Shown in pieces: positions 7,183 through 11,188 of a stretch of 21,177 nt of DNA. This DNA comes from a virus: IMG/VR virus record IMGVR_UViG_3300032282_002834, positions 1 through 21,177 of that record. One strand, 5' to 3'. The translations under genes and the position numbers were made by a program. The notes beneath the pieces are model-generated. The model had not been told where the DNA came from and ran no database searches. It was given only the letters and a program-made list of their open reading frames with translations. Each line of letters opens with the position of its first letter. Positions within the stretch are counted from its first letter, which is position 1.

Positions 7183-7610
7183 TACCATGCACTTAATCGG
7201 TGCGCTAGTTTTGAGTTGGCTATGTTATGTATGGCTCGGTTAATTTCTTCCTCAGTCATACGCGTTGATGAGTTGTTCTCGGGTTGGACTACGACGCCGA
7301 CTATGCCATAACGAGATAGTCGTTTCATCTGTTCTGTGTCCATAGGTATCGTAGGGCTACTTGGGCGTGTGTGACTCTGTTGTCTTGTGGTGCTTTGTGA
7401 ATACTTGTCGGTGTTCTCATACCATGTGGGTACTCCACCTTCGAACCATTCGGCAACGTACATGGGGAAGTGATAGCCATATGAATAGACTATGTATAAA
7501 TAAGTGGGGCGTGTTTCAGTTGGTGCGTTAGTTTCGGCAAAGGTATTGCTACCTTTGAAATCTGTTAGTCCGTTGACTAACAATCTTGCGTTCTTGTTTG
7601 ATGTTTTCAT
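7182..7610 (-). CDS. Conserved-type hypothetical phage protein (142 aa)
   Basis: The ATG at 7610 has AAGGAAA upstream. The central part reads YIVYSYGYHFPMYVAEW, then WYENTDKYS and QSHTRPS, a pattern I associate with a family of short uncharacterised phage proteins (possibly DUF8033, from memory). The C-terminal third (about 92-142) is a separate helical segment with MTEEEINRAIHNIA. Residues 11-16 (LVNGLT) are the translation of a GTTAGTC palindrome, in the same frame as in the gene at 6390-6623. Soluble, function unknown, second gene of the P1 operon. Confidence 0.75.
   Translation of the reverse strand: MKTSNKNARLLVNGLTDFKGSNTFAETNAPTETRPTYLYIVYSYGYHFPMYVAEWFEGGVPTWYENTDKYSQSTTRQQSHTRPSSPTIPMDTEQMKRLSRYGIVGVVVQPENNSSTRMTEEEINRAIHNIANSKLAHRLSAW
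7564..7581. repeat. Dispersed palindrome, copy 7, inside codons 10-16 of a gene (centre CGTT)
   Basis: Perfect arms; read as Leu-Val-Asn-Gly-Leu-Thr, 29-46 bases from the start codon of the gene at 7182-7610. Confidence 0.95.
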
Positions 7611-7644
7611 TTTTGTTTCCTTTTAGTTGTTAAGGGTTAAAAGA

Positions 7645-7830
7645 TTAAAGTGCAGTACCTTCGTGGTCTGCTTGTTTTTTGTAAAGTTTTTCTAAATCTA
7701 CTACAATATGGTTTAATCTAACCACTAATGATTGGTCATAATCACTACCACCTAAACCTGCTAACACGTGCATCAGTTCATACTTTGTTTCTTCTAGCTC
7801 AATTAAAATACCCATGATGTCGTCTTTCAT
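7645..7830 (-). CDS. Small helical hypothetical protein (61 aa), first gene of the leftward block
   Basis: The ATG at 7830 follows AAGGAGACGCAAA. The product is acidic and appears fully helical (ILIELEETKYELMHVL... VVRLNHIVVDLEKLYKKQ), perhaps a small coiled-coil dimer. It is the first gene after leftward promoter P1, with a leader of about 140 bases that contains a GTTAGTC palindrome. First genes of such operons are often early host-takeover proteins, but nothing in this sequence shows that. Confidence 0.7.
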   Translation of the reverse strand: MKDDIMGILIELEETKYELMHVLAGLGGSDYDQSLVVRLNHIVVDLEKLYKKQADHEGTAL

Positions 7831-7935
7831 TTTGCGTCTCCTTTTAGTTGATAATCAATAATTTAATAAAACGATTTGTTCGTGAGCCTGATGAGCCTGT
7901 CATTAACATACAACGTATTAACATGTTATGACATA

Positions 7936-7953
7936 GTTAGTCGGTGGACTAAC
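7936..7953. repeat. Dispersed palindrome, copy 8, in the P1 leader (centre GGTG)
   Basis: Perfect arms. It lies about 20-37 bases downstream of the predicted P1 start point, a position suited to an operator or a leader hairpin. Confidence 0.95.
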
Positions 7954-7978
7954 AGCAATACCTCGACCACTTAATAAT

Positions 7979-8007
7979 AGTATAACACGTAATCATGTCT
8001 TAGTCAA
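7979..8007 (-). promoter_or_regulatory. Leftward promoter P1 (TTGACT-N17-TATACT, extended -10)
   Basis: On the minus strand TTGACT (8007-8002), a 17-base spacer and TATACT (7984-7979) with an upstream TG (TGTTATACT). The predicted start is near 7972. The core is identical to P2. It precedes the whole leftward gene block. Confidence 0.78.
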
Positions 8008-8078
8008 GTAAAGTGATATCAAAGTCTAGTAATTCGTTAGTTATATTATTAATATATATTATATTATATTATAAAGTA

Positions 8079-8321
8079 TTTGAACCTATTGAACCTTATT
8101 TGTTCTTTAATGCCCCTTGGTACGACTGCTTTGTACCTTTGTTCCTTTTGAACCCTGCTTTTTAGTGTGTCGGGCAAAAATGGATTTAAGTTAAGAAATA
8201 TTGAAAAGGTAAGGTCTGTTTGGCGAAACACTCAAAAACATGGGTTCAATAGGTTCAATACGAACAAAACTTAATAATCAATGACTTACGGGGTTCAATA
8301 CAAGGTTCAATTGGGTTCAAT
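8079..8321. repeat. GGTTCAAT iteron-like repeat cluster with a 15-base inverted repeat
   Basis: Direct copies of GGTTCAAT start at 8243, 8252, 8292, 8304 and 8314. Inverse copies (ATTGAACC or TTTGAACC) start at 8079, 8088 and 8147. Within these, 8081-8095 and 8243-8257 are perfect 15-base inverted repeats (GGTTCAATAGGTTCA on the right side). Neighbouring copies in each pair are nine bases apart (8079/8088; 8243/8252), near one helical turn, which suggests cooperative protein binding. Confidence 0.85.
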
Positions 8322-8328
8322 ATAAGTG

Positions 8329-8357
8329 TTGACAAAATTAAAAATTTACCTTACACT
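8329..8357 (+). promoter_or_regulatory. Rightward sigma70-type promoter upstream of the HNH gene
   Basis: Perfect -35 TTGACA (8329-8334), 17-base spacer, -10 TACACT (8352-8357; four of six consensus bases). The predicted start is near 8364, only about 15 bases before the HNH start codon. The promoter follows the last GGTTCAAT repeat directly, and its -10 and start lie inside an 8-4-8 palindrome. Confidence 0.7.
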
Positions 8358-8372
8358 CTGTTCTCAGAGTGT
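8353..8372. promoter_or_regulatory. Operator-like palindrome over the -10 and start point
   Basis: ACACTCTG-TTCT-CAGAGTGT, eight-base perfect arms around four bases. It overlaps the rightward promoter's -10 box and start point, where a bound dimer would block transcription. The arm-4-arm layout matches that of the GTTAGTC family, but the arm sequence is different. As RNA it would be a 5' hairpin only if transcription began further upstream. Confidence 0.6.
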
Positions 8373-8378
8373 TATCAA

Positions 8379-8672
8379 ATGAAAACAATTTTTAAACCAT
8401 TCATTTCAGCTAAACTACGTAGTGAAGTATTACTACGTGATAAACGCACGTGTTATTATTGTGGTAAGCCTAAACTATATAATAGGTCTTATGCACTCGA
8501 CCATTTAATACCGACTGCATTAGGTGGTAAAACCACAATAGAAAACTTAGTTGTATCATGTAAGATATGTAATGCTAGGAAAAGCAAATCTACCCTAAAC
8601 GAGTATGTTAAAAAAAGGTTGGCAGAAATTGAACGTGAAAAGTCTCGCTTGGTTTTGTTAGTCGCCGACTAA
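8379..8672 (+). CDS. HNH endonuclease (97 aa)
   Basis: Small zinc-stabilised HNH nuclease. CYYC (25-28) and CKIC (61-64) are the zinc pairs; LDHLIPTALGG (40-50) supplies the Asp-His catalytic start, Asn56 (IENLV) the middle N and Asn65 (CNARKS) the last part of the motif. It resembles McrA-type or free-standing phage HNH proteins. The C-terminal tail is helical and basic. No strong ribosome binding site precedes the ATG at 8379 and the leader is short. Its last codons and stop (L-V-A-D-stop) are supplied by a GTTAGTC palindrome with a three-base centre. It may be a homing-type nuclease or take part in packaging or DNA processing; its distance from the terminase genes makes a packaging role less certain. 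Confidence 0.88.
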   Translation: MKTIFKPFISAKLRSEVLLRDKRTCYYCGKPKLYNRSYALDHLIPTALGGKTTIENLVVSCKICNARKSKSTLNEYVKKRLAEIEREKSRLVLLVAD

Positions 8673-8673
8673 C
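8657..8673. repeat. Dispersed palindrome, copy 9, 17-base variant forming the HNH stop codon (centre GCC)
   Basis: Perfect arms GTTAGTC and GACTAAC with only three central bases, the single length variant of the family. The TAA in the right arm is the stop codon of the HNH gene. Confidence 0.95.
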
Positions 8674-8674
8674 A

Positions 8675-8710
8675 TACCCTATGCTTTACGCTTTATAAAG
8701 TCACTGGTAT
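8675..8710 (+). repeat. 36-base repeat, copy A (promoter-like), upstream of the endolysin
   Basis: It matches 9141-9176 at 31 of 36 positions, with no gaps. It contains TTTACG (8685-8690), a 17-base spacer and TATACA (8708-8713) preceded by TGG, so it looks like an extended -10 promoter. Its start point would fall near 8720, inside the GTTAGTC palindrome at 8716-8733. Confidence 0.65.
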
Positions 8711-8715
8711 ACATT

Positions 8716-8733
8716 GTTAGTCCACCGACTAAC
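8716..8733. repeat. Dispersed palindrome, copy 10, upstream of the endolysin (centre CACC)
   Basis: Perfect arms. It lies 19 bases before the endolysin start codon and on the predicted start point of the promoter-like repeat A. Confidence 0.95.
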
Positions 8734-8752
8734 ATATTAATAGGAGAACTAT

Positions 8753-9127
8753 ATGGTGAACTTATTACCACAAGTTGCTTGTATGGCTATCGCTTTAATT
8801 GGTGAAACATACGGGGCTAACAATATCGAACTCACTCATGGTGTAGGTTATGTCATTATGAACCGAGCCAATCAAGATGTTAATAGGATATGTTCCGTGA
8901 CCGAAGCACCTTATCAGTTTGATGGTGTTAGAAAAGTATTACAAGGTAAGATGTATATAGATGAAAAGACTTTATTATCTTATGAGTTAATAGCTTTACA
9001 GATAATGAACAAGCAAGTCACTAATCCAGTTGGCAATGCTACACATTTTCATGATGACCGAGTAAAACCTTTTTGGTCTGTAGGTAGAAAAAAAGTAATA
9101 CGTATTGATAACATGACATTCTACTGA
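8753..9127 (+). CDS. SleB-type cell wall hydrolase (endolysin)
   Basis: 124 residues; the ATG at 8753 follows TAGGAGAACTAT. The sequence matches the Hydrolase_2/SleB fold: ALIGETYGA (Glu18 is the likely catalytic acid), HGVGYVIMNRA (29-39), then QFDG and NATHFHDDRVKPFW (95-108), where His98 and His100 lie in the conserved H-x-H segment. Members cut peptidoglycan glycan strands, as spore-cortex hydrolases or phage lysins. There is no signal peptide or membrane span, so release would need a holin, which is not recognised nearby. Length is normal for a single-domain enzyme. The gene stands alone, with GTTAGTC palindromes on both sides and 36-base promoter-like repeats before and after it. Confidence 0.88.
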   Translation: MVNLLPQVACMAIALIGETYGANNIELTHGVGYVIMNRANQDVNRICSVTEAPYQFDGVRKVLQGKMYIDEKTLLSYELIALQIMNKQVTNPVGNATHFHDDRVKPFWSVGRKKVIRIDNMTFY

Positions 9128-9140
9128 GCCGAAACTAATT

Positions 9141-9176
9141 TACCCTGTGCTACACGCGTTAAAAAGTCACTGGTAT
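9141..9176 (+). repeat. 36-base repeat, copy B, downstream of the endolysin
   Basis: 31 of 36 bases identical to 8675-8710, including the invariant end AAAGTCACTGGTAT. If it is a promoter, its -10 would be TATCTT (9174-9179) with TG upstream, but no rightward gene follows, so it may be a relic of a lost gene or a duplicated spacer. Confidence 0.6.
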
Positions 9177-9212
9177 CTTTTCGCATAGCGAATTATTCAG
9201 TAAGATATTAAT

Positions 9213-9230
9213 GTTAGTCTGGCGACTAAC
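9213..9230. repeat. Dispersed palindrome, copy 11 (centre TGGC)
   Basis: Perfect arms. It lies just before the terminator of the leftward gene at 9277-9783 and downstream of repeat B. Confidence 0.95.
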
Positions 9231-9234
9231 AGGC

Positions 9235-9267
9235 AAAAAAAAGCCCTAGCTTTTTAGGCTAGGGCTT
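9235..9267 (-). terminator. Rho-independent terminator for the leftward gene 9277-9783
   Basis: AAGCCCTAGC (9241-9250) pairs with GCTAGGGCTT (9258-9267), a ten-base-pair stem around a seven-base loop. On the minus strand it is followed by eight T (A-run 9235-9242). It begins ten bases after the stop codon. On the plus strand there is no T-run, so it acts only leftward. Confidence 0.88.
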
Positions 9268-9276
9268 AAGATGTTA

Positions 9277-9783
9277 TTACTTAACGATTGCTATCGCGCT
9301 TTTTACAATCTTGATAAAAGATGTTATATCAAAATCTAACTCATCATCTTTTTGCGCTACTTCTATCGCGTCATTCAACGCGTCAATGATACGTTGTTGG
9401 CTTGTACGTGTGACACGTGGCGCACTTGATTTTGGATTTTCAAATGCTATCAAGTGACGCTTGATTTTCCCATAGTATGAGCCTAATTGTTGTTGCGCGT
9501 ATCGCTTAGCATTTTTGTCACTCTCACTTAACGTCTTTGTTTCTTTGGTAATCAAGGATTGCCATTCAGCAGGTAAACCCTTAATAATTGCTTGAGTGAT
9601 ACTAAATTGCAACGTGGCGTTTGGGTTCGCGTCAGTCTTTTTGCTAGGCTTATCTAGCATACTTGATTTTACGCCGTCACTCACTAACGCGTCAGTCATT
9701 AATTTCCACTTGCCTTGCGTACTTCTATCATTACCAATTACATCAGTAATAAGTTTTTGTGTATTTTCTTTTAATGTAGTCAT
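9277..9783 (-). CDS. Hypothetical protein (168 aa), isolated leftward gene
   Basis: I place the start at the ATG at 9783 (MTTLKENTQKL), which follows TATAGGAAACTTTATT; an in-frame ATG at 9813 is less well supported. The protein is soluble, mixed alpha, with a basic middle (SDKNAKRYAQQQLGSYYGKIKRHLIAF) and a polar segment rich in Lys, Ser and Thr. The terminal helix runs DITSFIKIVKSAIAIVK. No family recognised; DNA binding is possible but not shown. It is a one-gene unit with its own terminator and a perfect -10 hexamer upstream, set between rightward genes. This layout is common for regulators, and that is an inference from context only. Confidence 0.75.
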   Translation of the reverse strand: MTTLKENTQKLITDVIGNDRSTQGKWKLMTDALVSDGVKSSMLDKPSKKTDANPNATLQFSITQAIIKGLPAEWQSLITKETKTLSESDKNAKRYAQQQLGSYYGKIKRHLIAFENPKSSAPRVTRTSQQRIIDALNDAIEVAQKDDELDFDITSFIKIVKSAIAIVK

Positions 9784-9840
9784 AATAAAGTTTCCTATAG
9801 TTAATGTCTGCATTGCGTTATTGCCTTGCCGACAGTTCCT

Positions 9841-9869
9841 ATTATACGGATTTTAGCCTAGCCACGCTG
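9841..9869 (-). promoter_or_regulatory. Possible leftward promoter for 9277-9783
   Basis: TATAAT on the minus strand (9846-9841) is a perfect -10 box about 60 bases from the start codon, but no good -35 lies at normal spacing (CAGCGT at 9869-9864). A GTTAGTC palindrome lies upstream at 9878-9895. An activator may be needed, or the call may be wrong. Confidence 0.4.
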
Positions 9870-9877
9870 TAAACGCT

Positions 9878-9895
9878 GTTAGTCTATGGACTAAC
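9878..9895. repeat. Dispersed palindrome, copy 12, rightmost (centre TATG)
   Basis: Perfect arms. It lies upstream of the possible promoter of the leftward gene 9277-9783. No further copy occurs to the right. Confidence 0.95.
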
Positions 9896-10108
9896 ACGAT
9901 ACCCCACCCCCCATTTTGTAGATTTGGTTCCATACCTACCTATAGGTCTACTATTACGCACACTACTAACCCAAGTTTTACAAATCACCCCCCGTCATCA
10001 TTTTTAAGTACCTAGCCTAAAAAATTTTTTATATAAAAATCAAACACTTACCTAATATGCATAAAAAATCGGCCGCGTCACAAATAAGTAACAATTGCGT
10101 TATACACT

Positions 10109-10134
10109 AAGAGGCTTAACGCCCCTCTTTTTTT
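10109..10134 (+). terminator. Probable rightward terminator before the late module
   Basis: AAGAGG (10109-10114) pairs with CCTCTT (10124-10129) around a nine-base loop, then a run of seven T (10128-10134). The stem is short, but the T-run is good. It would stop transcripts arriving from the left just ahead of the SprT-like gene, so the late genes would need their own promoter. Confidence 0.55.
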
Positions 10135-10150
10135 GTGTATACTATATAGT

Positions 10151-10495
10151 ATGGCCCCCAAAATACTTACTAGACGAAATTTAAGAATACTATATGGTGC
10201 ATTTATTAAAATGCCACCGTTTAATCAGTATCGTATGCCTGCACCTCACAAGATTCAATTTGCAGTAAAGAAGTTAGATGGGGCCCTTGGGTACTTTTAT
10301 ACAGAGCCTTGCCGAATTGAACTCGATATATCGAATGATACGTGGCATAAAATGAGTGAGACGTTATTGCATGAGATGATTCACTTGTGTCGATACCACA
10401 ACGGCAAGTGGGATTTTGATTCACATAACCACAACTTCATGGGTTTGGCTCAAAGAATATGTGACATATATAGGTTTGATATAGACACGTTCTAA
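10151..10495 (+). CDS. SprT-like zinc metalloprotein (114 aa)
   Basis: The zinc signature HEMIH (74-78) lies in LLHEMIHLCRYHNG, followed by DSHNHNFMGLA (90-100), where a later His is the expected third ligand. This is the SprT-like domain (SprT and Spartan proteins, DNA-protein crosslink proteases). The ATG at 10151 is the best start; an open TTG at 10133 lies in the terminator T-run. No Shine-Dalgarno sequence is visible, and TATACT (10138-10143) lies just upstream, so the transcript could be nearly leaderless. It is short and lacks a separate DNA-binding domain. It is the first gene of the packaging/head block; trimming of protein-DNA complexes before packaging is a speculative role. Confidence 0.82.
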   Translation: MAPKILTRRNLRILYGAFIKMPPFNQYRMPAPHKIQFAVKKLDGALGYFYTEPCRIELDISNDTWHKMSETLLHEMIHLCRYHNGKWDFDSHNHNFMGLAQRICDIYRFDIDTF

Positions 10496-10546
10496 CAAAT
10501 TAATATATAATGCGCAAACCCCCTATCAATCTGGACATAAGATTTG

Positions 10547-11188
10547 ATGCAACTAAACATAGAACCCGACGTAGGTATTGAGTTACCTGAAAACAATATT
10601 CCACTAGCTGACTTTAAAGAGAAAGCGGATGCCGCATGTGCGACAGCTGAGTATCTCGAACTAAAGATAGAACCCACCGAAGAAGATAAAGAGAAAGCTG
10701 AAGAAGTTATTCTCAAGCTTGCTGAAGACCCAGACAAGGGGAACCGGAAAGCCCTGACGCAATCTAAACATTTCTCAGCGCCCACATATATACAGACTAA
10801 ACACATATTAGATTCTTATGCGTTGAAAGTTGTTGAAAACGCCACACAGATAAGACTGTTAGTAACAAATAAACTCATCATGGAGTCAGAGAATGAAGAT
10901 GCGAAGATTAGACTTCGTGCACTCGAGCTACTTGGTAAGATTACAGACGTGGGACTCTTTACAGAAAAATCAGAAGTCACAGTGAATAACCGTTCATCAC
11001 AAGAGTTAGTCAATACACTCAAAGATAAAATTAGAAAACTTATGTACCCACAAGAAAATGTTCAGGACGCTGAGACTGTGGAGTCAGTTGAACTTGATGG
11101 TGAGACTATAGATATAGATAAAGAATTAGGAATAGAACCTGCCGAATCTAACGAACAGTATGATGATGACACAGACAAACCAGCTTGA
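10547..11188 (+). CDS. Terminase small subunit (probable)
   Basis: 213 residues from the ATG at 10547 (a TTG precedes it in frame); the ribosome binding site is weak. The protein is acidic at both ends with a basic, helical middle: a segment with KHFSAPTYIQTKHILDSYA near residues 77-95, then AKIRLRALELLGKITDVGLF near 125-144, typical of small terminases that recognise viral DNA and deliver it to the large subunit. The C-terminal 50 residues are strongly acidic. Its end overlaps the large terminase start by 29 bases, which implies coupled translation and supports the assignment. Confidence 0.78.
   Translation: MQLNIEPDVGIELPENNIPLADFKEKADAACATAEYLELKIEPTEEDKEKAEEVILKLAEDPDKGNRKALTQSKHFSAPTYIQTKHILDSYALKVVENATQIRLLVTNKLIMESENEDAKIRLRALELLGKITDVGLFTEKSEVTVNNRSSQELVNTLKDKIRKLMYPQENVQDAETVESVELDGETIDIDKELGIEPAESNEQYDDDTDKPA

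Larger units (their letters stand above)
7831..8378. promoter_or_regulatory. Divergent control region, possible replication origin
   Basis: A 548-base gap with no credible gene, where transcription diverges. From left to right it holds a GTTAGTC palindrome (7936-7953), leftward promoter P1, a pure A/T tract (about 8041-8074), three GGTTCAA-type sites in inverse orientation (8079-8154), five GGTTCAAT sites in direct orientation (8243-8321), and the rightward promoter with its palindrome (8329-8372). Repeats of this sort beside an AT-rich stretch resemble iteron origins or a two-way transcription switch. No replication gene in the window supports an origin. Confidence 0.6.
9784..10150. other. 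Noncoding strand-switch region beside the packaging genes
   Basis: No credible gene. It contains the leader and possible promoter of the leftward gene, palindrome copy 12, two copies of CACCCCCC (9905-9912 and 9986-9993), an A/T tract around 10020-10040, a GGCCGCG patch near 10072, and a weak rightward terminator. Its place just before the terminase genes makes it a candidate for a packaging site or for genome ends, but no cos or terminal repeat can be shown from this window. Confidence 0.5.

Noticed and set aside
8243-8321. GGTTCAAT repeats as tRNA T-arms
   Set aside because: No acceptor stem, anticodon arm or CCA context; the repeats are short and tandem.
9596-9856. Plus-strand open frame opposite the gene at 9277-9783
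   Set aside because: It is antisense to a gene with a good ribosome binding site and terminator, and has no start signal of its own.
2222-9895. GTTAGTC palindromes as a CRISPR array
   Set aside because: Copies are 59 to about 1400 bases apart with genes between them; there are no regular spacers and no cas genes.
2222-9895. GTTAGTC palindromes as Rho-independent terminators
   Set aside because: The stems are seven base pairs with few G-C pairs, and most have no T-run on either strand; three lie inside genes near their starts.
10509-10580. 23-codon upstream frame overlapping the small terminase start
   Set aside because: No ribosome binding site and no clear sign of translation; kept as noncoding.
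11005-11011. Single GTTAGTC inside the small terminase gene
   Set aside because: There is no partner arm at the right distance; a seven-base match is expected by chance. The same holds for GACTAAC at 17329-17335.
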